Part shown: one piece after another, positions 1-8,042 of the stretch | Numbering within the stretch: position 1 is the stretch's first letter | How the letters are laid out: each line of letters starts with the position of its first letter | NCBI RefSeq assembly: GCF_002551815.1 | Contig: NZ_NVPR01000038.1 | Location: forward strand, 1 to 49,647 | Direction: 5' to 3' | DNA: 49,647 nt | Origin: Bacillus sp. AFS098217 | GTDB taxonomy: Bacteria > Bacillota > Bacilli > Bacillales > Bacillaceae_G | Program-made: the position numbers and the translations under genes | The notes under the pieces: generated by a model | Databases searched by the model: none | What the model saw: only the letters and a program-made list of their open reading frames with translations | Told to the model about the DNA's origin: nothing

Positions 1-62
1 AGACAATTATACAACAAAATGAAACGTATGTTCTAAAAAATGTAATTTTCTTAAAAAAAGAA

Positions 63-118
63 AAAACCGATTCATCCCCCACCTTCACTTCGTTTAGAGG
101 AAGGGGGCTTCTCGGTTA
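63..118. terminator. Imperfect hairpin near window start
   Basis: Outer arms AACCGA (65-70) and TCGGTT (112-117) pair, and an inner CCCCCACCTTC / GAAGG-rich arm pairs imperfectly. It follows an A-rich tract, so on the minus strand it would be followed by a U-rich tail. It could end a transcript coming from the right (the RNA pair at 276-668) or a gene to the left of the window. Function inferred from structure only. Confidence 0.4.
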
Positions 119-122
119 AAAT

Positions 123-162
123 GATAAAGCGAAACTCCCATCAGTAGGAGTTTCGCTTTATT
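123..162. repeat. Perfect hairpin bounded by ATAAA/TTTAT
   Basis: A 15-bp perfect inverted repeat (ATAAAGCGAAACTCC and its complement) encloses an 8-nt loop. The end sequence ATAAAGYGAAACTYCC resembles the termini of the bcr1 element at 24419-24579 and the hairpin at 24338-24370. It may be a small non-autonomous repeat of that kind or simply a bidirectional terminator; both readings fit the sequence. Confidence 0.5.
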
Positions 163-233
163 TCTAATATTTTTTATAGTTCCCACACAACGAAATTTAA
201 ATCATTTCAAGTACGCTGATAAAAAAGTTCCCA

Positions 234-272
234 CAACCAAAAAACCTTACGTATAAAACGTAAGGTTTTTAT
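234..272 (-). terminator. Rho-independent terminator after left ncRNA copy
   Basis: AACCTTACG and CGTAAGGTT form a 9-bp stem around a short AT loop, with a run of A on the left (U on the minus strand) and a run of T on the right. It lies directly downstream of the minus-strand ncRNA candidate at 276-453 and probably ends it. Confidence 0.7.
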
Positions 273-275
273 ATA

Positions 276-453
276 GTCCCACACATGCCGTTATCTCTAG
301 ATGTCCATAAACCTGCTCTCACAGGTGGATGTCCTCACAAATGTTTGCAGTTTCCTTCTTAAAAAGACGGCGTGCTGTTTCCATTTAAATATTGAACTTC
401 CGTATTATACTCATTGGTTTAAGACATACATAAGCTACGTACACCGTAGGAAT
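276..453 (-). ncRNA. Structured ncRNA candidate, left copy (6S-like?)
   Basis: This ~177-nt minus-strand sequence is a diverged copy of the neighbour at 478-656; blocks such as GGTGTACGTA, ATGTCT, CCACCTG and GGACAT are shared. Read on the minus strand it folds into a rod: a closing stem (UCCUACG with the 3' UGUGGGA), a second stem (AUGUC..AAACC with GGUUU..GGACAU), a side hairpin (ACCUG..CAGGU) on the 3' half, and an apical hairpin. A terminator follows at 234-272. There is no convincing ORF. The architecture (closing stem, bubble with a small 3'-side hairpin, apical stem) recalls 6S RNA, but the identification is inference; another structured RNA class is possible. Confidence 0.5.
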
Positions 454-477
454 TTTATATAATGTTAGTTAAAATAA

Positions 478-668
478 GACCCCCGCACGTGCCGTCCCTC
501 GTAAATGTCCAAAAACCCGCTACTCGCAGGTGGATGCCCTCACAGCTACCATATATCTTCCTTCACAAAGAAGGCTTGATGATGGTCGCTAAATGTTGAG
601 CTTCCGTATAACTAACATCGGTTTTAGACATAAATAAGTTACGTACACCGCAGGATGTTTTATTTACT
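478..668 (-). ncRNA. Structured ncRNA candidate, right copy (6S-like?)
   Basis: Minus-strand RNA candidate behind a good promoter (676-704), predicted to start near 668. Pairings visible: CCUGC with GCGGGGG at the base, AUGUC-U-AAAACC with GGUUUU-UG-GACAU, a side hairpin CCUGC-GAGUA-GCGGG, an upper stem AGC-ACCAU with AUGGU-GCU, and an apical CCUUC-UUUGU-GAAGG. The side hairpin is preserved in the left copy with different bases (CCUGU/GCAGG), which supports selection on structure. An A-C-C-rich segment on the 5' side around nt 40 sits where 6S RNAs template product RNA. Class assignment remains tentative. Confidence 0.55.
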
Positions 669-675
669 TGTCGTT

Positions 676-704
676 ATCTTATCACATTGTATGCAATGTG
701 TAAA
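676..704 (-). promoter_or_regulatory. Promoter of ncRNA pair with embedded palindrome
   Basis: On the minus strand TTTACA (699-704) is followed after exactly 17 nt by TAAGAT (676-681), a good vegetative sigma-A promoter. The spacer is almost filled by the inverted repeat CACATTG-TATG-CAATGTG (683-700), which would place a dimeric regulator between -35 and -10. The promoter is read directly from sequence; operator function is inference. Confidence 0.6.
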
Positions 705-774
705 ATGTAATATTTTGAAGCAATTTCTTGCTTGTGCCCTTATTTTAATACAAAATATTTTTGCATGCAAGGGG

Positions 775-1608
775 TTACTGTCCTTCTTTTACAATTTGAT
801 TTTCTGGATAAGAAATCCAATCACTCCAGCTTCCAGCATATAACTTCACATTACGGAAACCAGCTGTTTGTAGCGCTAATACATTCGGACATGCTGTTAC
901 ACCAGATCCGCAATAAACGATTGTTTCCTTCTCTTTATTAAGATGATGGAAACGTTCCTCTTGCTCATCTTTATTTTTGAACTGTCCTTCCGCTGTGATT
1001 CCATCTTTCCAAAAATAGTTTTCTGCCGTCGGAATGTGACCAGCACTATGATCGACAAGTTCTTCGGCACCAGCATAACGCTTTGGCTCCCTAGAATCAA
1101 TTAACGTAATATCTGCATTTGCACGAATCTTTTCTTTCACATCTTCCATCGTTACAAGTAAGCTTTCTTGTACGTTTGGCATAAAATGTTTTCGTTCAAA
1201 TGTTGGAACTTCCGCTGTTGTAGATAAATTTTGTTCTTTCCAAGTAGGAAAACCACCATTTAACACATATGTTTTTTGATGTCCTACATATGTTAATAGC
1301 CACCATAGACGCGAAGCCATTGCACCAGCTTGACTGTCATATGCAACAACTGTTGTATGTTCATCAATACCAGCTTGAGAAAGCTTTTCGGCAAAATCCT
1401 CAAGGTTCGGGAGTGGATGACGGCCACCATGCTCCGTAATAGGACTGGATAAATCAAGATTCAAGTCAAAATATAGTGCATGGGGAATATGTTCTTTTTC
1501 ATACTGTTCTCGTCCCCAATTTGGATTAGCTAAGTCAAAACGACAATCAACTATGCGAACATGTTCATCCTCTATATGCTCTCGTAACCATTCGACTGTA
1601 ACAATCAT
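775..1608 (-). CDS. Tandem-rhodanese sulfurtransferase
   Basis: A 277-residue two-domain rhodanese, probably a thiosulfate/3-mercaptopyruvate sulfurtransferase (SseA-like) in the cytoplasm. Domain 1 (about residues 5-125) is the inactive copy, with an Asp (YDSQAG) where the active Cys would be; domain 2 (about 150-270) carries the catalytic loop CGSGVTA with Cys233. The CG-S-GVT loop is the form usually seen in 3-mercaptopyruvate sulfurtransferases rather than thiosulfate enzymes (CRxGx), so that substrate is favoured. The start lies 2 nt after the ypbS stop, with the ribosome site GAAGGT inside the end of ypbS, so the two are co-transcribed. Confidence 0.88.
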   Translation of the reverse strand: MIVTVEWLREHIEDEHVRIVDCRFDLANPNWGREQYEKEHIPHALYFDLNLDLSSPITEHGGRHPLPNLEDFAEKLSQAGIDEHTTVVAYDSQAGAMASRLWWLLTYVGHQKTYVLNGGFPTWKEQNLSTTAEVPTFERKHFMPNVQESLLVTMEDVKEKIRANADITLIDSREPKRYAGAEELVDHSAGHIPTAENYFWKDGITAEGQFKNKDEQEERFHHLNKEKETIVYCGSGVTACPNVLALQTAGFRNVKLYAGSWSDWISYPENQIVKEGQ

Positions 1609-1610
1609 GC

Positions 1611-1883
1611 TTAACGACCTTCTTTCTCTTGCAGGCGACTTACATACTCCATAACCATATCTTCTGTTACAATTTTACGTTGCGGTGCAACACCTCGTTT
1701 AGCAAGGTCATTGATTTGCTTTGTTACCATATTAATTGCATCTACTGAGAAATGTTTTCCATTTGAAGCAAGTGCTACCGCCGCTTCAATTGCCGCTTCA
1801 CGCTGTGCTTCTAGCTGTAAAAATGTTGTCACAATTTCATTTTGTTTACGAGAATGTGCTGTAATTGCTTTATGTACTTCCAT
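1611..1883 (-). CDS. ypbS: YpbS-like DUF2533 protein
   Basis: A small 90-residue, mostly helical soluble protein of the DUF2533 family, called YpbS in B. subtilis, where it is also a neighbour of the dynamin gene ypbR. No catalytic motif is visible and the function is unknown. The start has a strong ribosome site (GGGGGAAGAG) upstream. It is the first gene of a two-gene unit with the sulfurtransferase, which begins 2 nt after its stop. Confidence 0.75.
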   Translation of the reverse strand: MEVHKAITAHSRKQNEIVTTFLQLEAQREAAIEAAVALASNGKHFSVDAINMVTKQINDLAKRGVAPQRKIVTEDMVMEYVSRLQEKEGR

Positions 1884-1941
1884 CTTCTCTTCCCCCTAAG
1901 TAAAATTTGTACTTTCTTGCCAGTTCTTCATAAGAAAATGA

Positions 1942-2400
1942 CTACGTGAGTTCCATTGTAAGCCGAATCATATCACGACATACAATTCCATTTTCAATAA
2001 TCTCTTCTTCATAATGCTTTGAAAAGTAATCAAAATCAATAGAAAAAATACGAAAACCACATTTTTGATATAATGCAAGCTGCGAAACACTAGAATTTCC
2101 TGTCCCAACTTCAAGTGTATGCATATGATGTTCTTTCGCAGTTATAATCGCATGTTGTAACAATTGTCTCCCAATGCCTTGTCCTTGTAACTCTTCCAAA
2201 ACAGCAATATTCATAATTTCCATTGCTCGTGGCCTTGTTTGAAGCAATACATATACACCTATTACCTTTTCTTCCTCTTTCATAGCATAGATAAGACCGC
2301 GCTGGAGATATGAATTGATTTGACGTTCACTTGGATCGGCAAGCAATAACAGCGACTTCGGTGCAATCTCTTTAGAAATACGCTCTATTACAATTCCCAT
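1942..2400 (-). CDS. GNAT-family N-acetyltransferase
   Basis: 152-residue GCN5-related acetyltransferase. The acetyl-CoA binding core is clear: a beta-strand (IMNIAVLEEL) followed by the Q-G-Q-G-I-G-R-Q pyrophosphate loop at about residues 73-80, then a helix, and the C-terminal ALYQKCGFR motif typical of the family. The acceptor substrate cannot be told from sequence. AAGGAGAAAT precedes the ATG at good spacing. It is divergent to the small gene at 2472, so the 70 nt between them hold both promoters. Confidence 0.85.
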   Translation of the reverse strand: MGIVIERISKEIAPKSLLLLADPSERQINSYLQRGLIYAMKEEEKVIGVYVLLQTRPRAMEIMNIAVLEELQGQGIGRQLLQHAIITAKEHHMHTLEVGTGNSSVSQLALYQKCGFRIFSIDFDYFSKHYEEEIIENGIVCRDMIRLTMELT

Positions 2401-2471
2401 AAAATTTCTCCTTTCTCTCTTGTTCTAAACCCACCTTGTCTACCATAAGTAATACAAAGGAGGGATTCACC

Positions 2472-2726
2472 ATGGACAACAATGAGAAAAAGTGCAACGT
2501 CATCTCAATTGATGGAAAGAAAAAGAAAAATGGAACATATTCCTATCCAAAATTAGTTGTAGAAGGAAAACCATATGAGTTTTCTTCATTCGTCTTATGC
2601 GGTGAAACACCAGATGGTAGACGATTAGTTCTTACTCATATGATTTCTACAGATGAATTTGCAGGATTCGTAAAATCACTGGATGCTGTATTACAAAAGA
2701 AAATTGAACAAATCTTTTTTTCATAG
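2472..2726 (+). CDS. Small conserved-looking protein, unknown
   Basis: 84-residue hydrophilic protein with a Lys-rich segment (residues about 15-20: GKKKKN) followed by a beta-rich stretch (YPKLVVEGKPYEF, RRLVLTHMIS) and a C-terminal helix. I do not recognise the family. The start at 2472 is chosen because AAAGGAGGG lies 7-8 nt upstream, whereas the in-frame ATG at 2436 has no ribosome site. The stop lies 3 nt from the stop of the convergent dynA, leaving no room for a separate terminator. Confidence 0.7.
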   Translation: MDNNEKKCNVISIDGKKKKNGTYSYPKLVVEGKPYEFSSFVLCGETPDGRRLVLTHMISTDEFAGFVKSLDAVLQKKIEQIFFS

Positions 2727-2729
2727 AAG

Positions 2730-5700
2730 TTATACAATATGAATTTCTTTTTCGATTGCTGCTAATTGTTTCTGTAATTGTCCCTTACTTTGTTCATATA
2801 GCGATACATCAATTGTTTCTGCTAAAGCGAATAATACACTTTCATAATATTGCTTAACATCTTGCTGCATCACTTCTCGGAATAGGTCCCACTTCACTTC
2901 CCATTCTTGTTTATAGTGATGAATAAATAATTCTTCTTCATCCGCTACATATTGGGATACGAAAGGCTCGAGTGATTCCTTCGTATCTTCTTGCATGACT
3001 GCTTTATCATTTTTCTCAAAAAAGCTTTTCTCGTTTTTAAAATGGGATAATGCCTTTTTAAAATCTTTTATTTCTATAGAAGGAAACGGCTCTTTATGTG
3101 TAATAACTTGGTACTCATAATCCGCTGTTCCATTCATAGAGATAGATTTATTTTCCGCCTTACATTTTACTGCAATTTCATCCCCTGCACGCTGCATCGT
3201 TTCATCAATCCATCTTTCAAGACGCAGTGAAGTTGCTCGCATCTCTTGCACCAAATCATGCTGAATGAAGGATACAAGCTCCATGAGGCATTCTTGCAAC
3301 TTAATTTTTACATTTCCATCTGTTCGAAGCGATGCTGGGTTAATAAATTCAGTAAACACATCATTATAACGTAAAAATAAACGTTGCTGTACATAATACA
3401 ACAGTTCTTTCACTTCATTTTGCATTGCCTGTTCTTCTGCAAGTACACTATACGATGAAATAATATGAAGTAGCTGCTCACGTTCTGCTTCATATTTTTT
3501 TATTTGCTTTTCTTTTTCATCATTTCCTTGCTTGGCTCCTTGTATCATGTTTGCAAGAAGTTGATCTGCGCTTTGCAGTGCACTATATAAAGAATGTACA
3601 GACACGAGCATTAAATCACGCATCATAAAGGATGTAAATGATTCCTCAAACTTTGTAATTCCCGAATTTTGCAAGATTCCATACTGTTCTTTTGAAATAC
3701 TCTTTCCTTGTTTCTCTTTCAGTGCACATAAGCTTGAAATTGCAAACAAGCGCGGATTTCGAATACCATATTGCAAGAGCTGATCTGCAATATATCCTTT
3801 TACCATTTCAAGTTCATCCTCAGACTGCGCTAAGTCCGCTGCATTAATCAAGAAGAACATTTTATCAAGTGCAAATGTATCTTTCACACGACCAAGCTGA
3901 ATTAAAAATTCACGATCTGCTCTTGAAAAGACATGATTGTAATACGTTACGAATAAAATTGCATCCGCATTTTTTATGTATTGGAATGCAACATCTGTAT
4001 GACGGGCATTAATAGAATCTGCTCCCGGCGTATCAACAAGAGCAACCCCTTGTCTCGTTAAAGCACAATCATAGTAGAGTTCCATATATTCCACAAAACA
4101 TGACTTTTCTTCATTCGCTACATACTCAGCAAATTCTTCTAACGTAACTTGTACTTGTTCCCCTAAGTTGTTAGAAACTGCCTGATAACCTCTTTGTACC
4201 GCACGTAAAAAACTAAATGTTGTTTTTTGCTTTCCACTTGGTGACGGATACTGGATGATTGTATCTATTTGTGATAACGCTTCTTCCAATGTTGCTATTT
4301 CATAATGAAACAGTTTATAAACTGCTTTCATATCTTCTAACAATGCTTGCTTTGATTTAAATTGAACAACCACCGTACCGTGAGGTTTCTCTTCTGTAAT
4401 TGGCAAAATTTGATTGATCGTCGCCGTTGTCGGATTTGGTGACACTGGGAGCACATTTTCACCAAGCAAAGCATTTGCAAATGATGATTTCCCTGCACTA
4501 AACGCCCCAAATAGCGCTACTGTAAATTGCTTCGTTTCCACACGTTTTCTTTTCCCAACAACTTCTTGATGCAAATGTTTAAGCGTAGGAAGAGTTTCTA
4601 ATATCGTTTCCGCACCTTTTACTTGTTCTAATATACGATGAATATTTAATGTTGCTGTCGTTTTTACATTTTCTTCATTATAAGAAATACTATCACTTCG
4701 CACCTCTTGTTCTTGTAATGTAAACTTCTCATTTACAACCTGCTTCTTACCTTGCAATACTTCTTCTATTTGTAATCCATCTGGCACTGGTACATGATCG
4801 CCCCAAATACCTTGTAAGTAATTTTCGTATTTATCATACGCTTTAACATATTGTAATTTTGTTTCTTTTGCCGTCTGCAATACCGCATATTGTTCAATTT
4901 CTTCTTCAATGTGAACAATCTCTTCTTTGACCTTTTCCTGTAAAACACTCGTACTCTTCTCGAAAATCTGCTGCGCTTTCATAAAGTATCTTTTCTTTAG
5001 CTCATTTGCAACATCTGCTGTATACAGAAGCAAGTAATCTCCTGTAAATCCTGCACCTTGTTTAATTGTTTCTGCTAATAATTCGGGATTAAAAGAACTT
5101 TGCATTGCATATATGTCTTTTCCTACTTCTTCTGTAAACAACCCTTCACCTTTTAAGAAAGCTACAATAAACTCTTTTACATGGAAATCAAGCTGCGTTT
5201 CAACGGTCTTCTCTAGTGCTGAATAAAATGCATCTAAGCGCCGCTGTTTTTCTTGCTCTGTTTTTCCTTTTGCAAATAATAAACCGACTTTAAATTTTGT
5301 TAGTTTCGTTTCTAAATATTGATTCGCTAGCTCTCTCATTTCAAACGGCATTAAGTAAGCGTTATCTAATATTGCTTGCAAACCTTTTATAAACTCATTT
5401 TTTACATCGGATTCTTTATTAGCCACACGTCGTTTATTTTCAAGAAGCTCTTCCTTCTTTTCCATTACTTCTGAAAGCGATAACGGTGATGCTAATTCTT
5501 TTTCATATGGCATAAGCTGTTTTTCATTTTCTGAAAGAACGAATGAAAAATGCTCTTGTAATAAATATTCTGTTTCTCTTTCCATACCATTGCTCACATA
5601 TTGTTCACGCTCTTTCATAATAGAAGAAAGCAAATTCTCTAATTTTTGAATTTCATTGTGCGGATGGTTCGTCATTCGTAAAGAAGTATAAAAAATACCA

Positions 5701-6389
5701 TCTACTTCAATATCCCAATTAGAGAATGATTGTTTCACACTTTGCCTATAACTCTCAAATGACAGCTCATTTTCTTTATGCTTATCAATTTGATTGACAA
5801 CAAGATACACCGTTTTATTACGCTGCTTTAATTCTTTCACAAACTGCAAGTTCACTTCTGATTGAACATGGTTATAGTCCATCATGTAAAAAATAACGTC
5901 CGCAAGATGGAGCGTTGATTCTGTTGCTAATTGATGCGCGTCGTCTGTCGAATCAATTCCAGGTGTGTCAACAAGTATGACACCATCAGGAATTGGTGCA
6001 TCATTTCGGTAAATATGAACGCCAATTATTTCATCACCATTTTTACAAAGCTGCTTCAACTCTTCTGCCGAATACGCACCGTCATATTCATAGTGCTCTC
6101 CAGATTTCACTGTAACAACAACACGATCCTGTCCCTTTTCAATTTTAACTACATTTGCACTTGTTGGAATCGGACTTGTCGGCAATAGCTGCGCTTTATA
6201 TAAGTGATTCATCATCGTCGATTTCCCAGCAGAAAAATGGCCACAAAATGCAATCATAAGCTGTTCTTCTTTATATTTTTGCATTACCTCAAACAACTTC
6301 AAGCTATTTTCTGTATCACCATGCTTCTGCCATTCTTCATAAAAACAAACAAGTTTTTTCATACTGTTTGTCTGTACTATGTTTGTCAT
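2730..6389 (-). CDS. dynA: Dynamin-like membrane GTPase DynA, two GTPase heads
   Basis: A 1219-residue bacterial dynamin (B. subtilis DynA/YpbR is about 1190 residues). It is a tandem fusion: GTPase 1 has the P-loop GHFSAGKS at about residues 50-57, DTPGIDST and NQIDK; GTPase 2 has GAFSAGKSS at about 625-632 and DTPGADS with a divergent G4 (NAADL). Long helical stalk segments lie between and after them. In B. subtilis the protein tethers and fuses membranes, and protects against membrane damage and phage lysis. The start at 6389 is preferred over the in-frame ATG at 6434 because AAAGGGG stands about 9 nt upstream. Confidence 0.93.
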   Translation of the reverse strand: MTNIVQTNSMKKLVCFYEEWQKHGDTENSLKLFEVMQKYKEEQLMIAFCGHFSAGKSTMMNHLYKAQLLPTSPIPTSANVVKIEKGQDRVVVTVKSGEHYEYDGAYSAEELKQLCKNGDEIIGVHIYRNDAPIPDGVILVDTPGIDSTDDAHQLATESTLHLADVIFYMMDYNHVQSEVNLQFVKELKQRNKTVYLVVNQIDKHKENELSFESYRQSVKQSFSNWDIEVDGIFYTSLRMTNHPHNEIQKLENLLSSIMKEREQYVSNGMERETEYLLQEHFSFVLSENEKQLMPYEKELASPLSLSEVMEKKEELLENKRRVANKESDVKNEFIKGLQAILDNAYLMPFEMRELANQYLETKLTKFKVGLLFAKGKTEQEKQRRLDAFYSALEKTVETQLDFHVKEFIVAFLKGEGLFTEEVGKDIYAMQSSFNPELLAETIKQGAGFTGDYLLLYTADVANELKKRYFMKAQQIFEKSTSVLQEKVKEEIVHIEEEIEQYAVLQTAKETKLQYVKAYDKYENYLQGIWGDHVPVPDGLQIEEVLQGKKQVVNEKFTLQEQEVRSDSISYNEENVKTTATLNIHRILEQVKGAETILETLPTLKHLHQEVVGKRKRVETKQFTVALFGAFSAGKSSFANALLGENVLPVSPNPTTATINQILPITEEKPHGTVVVQFKSKQALLEDMKAVYKLFHYEIATLEEALSQIDTIIQYPSPSGKQKTTFSFLRAVQRGYQAVSNNLGEQVQVTLEEFAEYVANEEKSCFVEYMELYYDCALTRQGVALVDTPGADSINARHTDVAFQYIKNADAILFVTYYNHVFSRADREFLIQLGRVKDTFALDKMFFLINAADLAQSEDELEMVKGYIADQLLQYGIRNPRLFAISSLCALKEKQGKSISKEQYGILQNSGITKFEESFTSFMMRDLMLVSVHSLYSALQSADQLLANMIQGAKQGNDEKEKQIKKYEAEREQLLHIISSYSVLAEEQAMQNEVKELLYYVQQRLFLRYNDVFTEFINPASLRTDGNVKIKLQECLMELVSFIQHDLVQEMRATSLRLERWIDETMQRAGDEIAVKCKAENKSISMNGTADYEYQVITHKEPFPSIEIKDFKKALSHFKNEKSFFEKNDKAVMQEDTKESLEPFVSQYVADEEELFIHHYKQEWEVKWDLFREVMQQDVKQYYESVLFALAETIDVSLYEQSKGQLQKQLAAIEKEIHIV

Positions 6390-6465
6390 CCCCTTGATCC
6401 CCTTTATTCCAAGATGTATATACCCTATTATCATACTAAATTTTCAGCATATTCACATCAAAAAT

Positions 6466-6507
6466 AAAAAATCCCCTTCATTATTTTGACAAATGAAAGG
6501 GATTTTA
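6466..6507 (-). terminator. Terminator of Fur-box peptide gene
   Basis: AAAATCCC / GGGATTTT arms with extended pairing through CTTCATT / AATGAAAG; the minus-strand copy ends in a U-rich tract. It lies 12 nt beyond the stop of the 28-residue peptide at 6519-6605 and upstream of the dynA start. Confidence 0.75.
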
Positions 6508-6518
6508 TGTGAGATTAT

Positions 6519-6605
6519 TCATTTTGTTGTTCCAACCTCATTTAACACATACTTTGTAATGACAGCATATACAACAACCGTTCCTGCAATTAATGTATAC
6601 ATCAT
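6519..6605 (-). CDS. 28-residue hydrophobic peptide, Fur-controlled
   Basis: A micro-ORF beginning Met-Met-Tyr-Thr-Leu-Ile-Ala-Gly, 28 residues long, with one predicted membrane segment (about residues 3-21) and a short polar tail ending Val-Gly-Thr-Thr-Lys. Support: ribosome site AAAAAGGT about 11 nt upstream, a sigma-A promoter, two Fur boxes and an own terminator at 6466-6507, all in the same direction. The family is not recognised. Small Fur-regulated peptides (FbpA/B/C) assist the iron-sparing response in B. subtilis, but no homology is claimed. The start could be either of the two adjacent ATG codons. Confidence 0.6.
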   Translation of the reverse strand: MMYTLIAGTVVVYAVITKYVLNEVGTTK

Positions 6606-6627
6606 ATTTAACACACCAACCTTTTTC

Positions 6628-6681
6628 TGATAATGATTATCAATTTTACATTCATTTTATCATTAAAGAGAATCATTATCA
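6628..6681 (-). promoter_or_regulatory. Fur-box promoter for the 28-aa peptide
   Basis: Two Fur boxes: TGATAATGATTATCA (6628-6642) is a perfect 7-1-7 palindrome matching the Bacillus consensus; AGAGAATCATTATCA (6667-6681) matches 12 of 14 positions. On the minus strand TTGATA, inside the second box, is followed after 17 nt by TAAAAT, so Fur-Fe(II) bound there would cover the -35 element and the other box would cover the start region. Iron-repressed transcription is inferred. Confidence 0.8.
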
Positions 6682-6691
6682 ATAATTTTTT

Positions 6692-6727
6692 TCAAAAAGA
6701 AAGCCCCTTTGAAAGAAGGGGCTTTTT
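6692..6727. terminator. GC-rich hairpin between divergent genes
   Basis: AAAGCCCCTT and AAGGGGCTTTTT form a strong stem with a T-run on the + strand. It lies between the divergent peptide promoter and the DUF418 gene, with no + strand gene immediately before it. It could insulate, or act as an attenuator if DUF418 transcription starts upstream of it. Confidence 0.6.
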
Positions 6728-6878
6728 ACTGCCTGTTTTAAAGGAGTGAAAAACTTGTTGTGCACTCTTATTATATCTCATCATACACATCTTAATAGTT
6801 TCAAAAATTGGAAATACCCCTATCTCCTTTTGTTTACATTTTGTATAATAAAAGGGATTGACTTAAAGGAGGAAAATA

Positions 6879-8042
6879 ATGACACAAAATATTTCACAAG
6901 GCGAGAGGATTCATTCTATCGATATTATTCGGGGAATTGCTATACTTGGTATTTTTCTTGTTAACTGGCCTGTTATTGCTGGTGTTGACACTAGTGAAAT
7001 CACCGGAAGTTATGAAGGGATAGACAGTTATATCCGCCTATTTTACGACATGTTTATTCAAACAAAGTTTTATACTATTTTTTCATTTTTGTTTGGACTA
7101 GGATTTTACATTTTCATGCAACGTGCTGAGACAAAAACAGATCATCCAAAAACATTATTTGTCCGTCGACTTCTCATCTTATTGTTGTTTGGTTTCTTAC
7201 ATTACGTCCTTTTATGGGATGGGGATATTTTACATAGCTATGCAATTGCAGGATTTTTCTTATTTTTCTTTTATAAAAGAAAGCCTCGTACTGTTTTAAT
7301 ATGGGCTTTGGTTTTATTAGGACTTTTCCAATTTTTCATGCTACTAATGAGTTTAATCCTTATGTTTATACCAATAGAAGAATTAAGAACTTCCCTCCCC
7401 ATTATGCCTTTAGAAAATTGGGGAGTACAAGTGCAAGATCGCTTTACAGACTTTTATTCTGAAGTAATCCAGACAAACCTTTCTATGCTTCCAGAAATAG
7501 TTGGATTATTCTTACTCGGTCTATATGCTGGCAAAAAAGACATTTTCCGCCGAACGAAGGAACTAGATCCAAAACTAAAAAAATGGCAAATCATTATGTT
7601 CGTTTTAACATTACCTATGTGGTTCTTCATGATTCGCTACTTTGTGGCAAAACAACCATACGAGCCAATCCACATGTACGGTCTTACAATGTTTAGCGGG
7701 AAAACATTATTTATCTTTTACATTTTCACACTTATGCGTTTATTACAGCGAGAAAGATGGCAAAAGCTATTACGTCCATTCCAATATGTAGGACGAATGG
7801 CATTAACCAATTACATTTCACAGACAATCATCACATTACTTGTGTTTGGTCTAGTTTTCAAAAATTACTTGCCAGTACCATTATGGATCGGCCCAATATT
7901 TTGCATCGGTTTTTATACATTACAAATCTTTATTAGTCGCTGGTGGCTCTCTCATTATCAGTACGGTCCACTTGAATATATTTGGCGCCTAGGTACATAT
8001 GGAAAAATGATGCCTCTAAAAAAGAAAAGCAAGGTCTCTTAA
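6879..8042 (+). CDS. DUF418 (YeiB-like) multi-pass membrane protein
   Basis: 387-residue integral membrane protein of the DUF418/YeiB family. The N-terminal RIHSIDIIRGIAILGI segment is the family's first-helix signature; about eight further hydrophobic helices follow, and the C-terminal domain ends in the characteristic GPLEYIWR motif. The family is related to acyltransferase-like membrane proteins, but the substrate is unknown. AAAGGAGG stands 8 nt before the ATG. The gene ends within a terminator hairpin shared with the convergent pbuX. Confidence 0.85.
   Translation: MTQNISQGERIHSIDIIRGIAILGIFLVNWPVIAGVDTSEITGSYEGIDSYIRLFYDMFIQTKFYTIFSFLFGLGFYIFMQRAETKTDHPKTLFVRRLLILLLFGFLHYVLLWDGDILHSYAIAGFFLFFFYKRKPRTVLIWALVLLGLFQFFMLLMSLILMFIPIEELRTSLPIMPLENWGVQVQDRFTDFYSEVIQTNLSMLPEIVGLFLLGLYAGKKDIFRRTKELDPKLKKWQIIMFVLTLPMWFFMIRYFVAKQPYEPIHMYGLTMFSGKTLFIFYIFTLMRLLQRERWQKLLRPFQYVGRMALTNYISQTIITLLVFGLVFKNYLPVPLWIGPIFCIGFYTLQIFISRWWLSHYQYGPLEYIWRLGTYGKMMPLKKKSKVS

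Noticed and set aside
276-668. Glycine riboswitch or T-box as explanation for the tandem RNA
   Set aside because: No glycine aptamer core and no T-box sequence (AGGGTGG..CCGCG) is visible, and the element precedes no minus-strand gene in the window.
6746-6964. 72-residue + strand ORF before the DUF418 gene
   Set aside because: It overlaps the well-supported DUF418 start by 86 nt; only its first codons could be a leader peptide. Not called as a gene.
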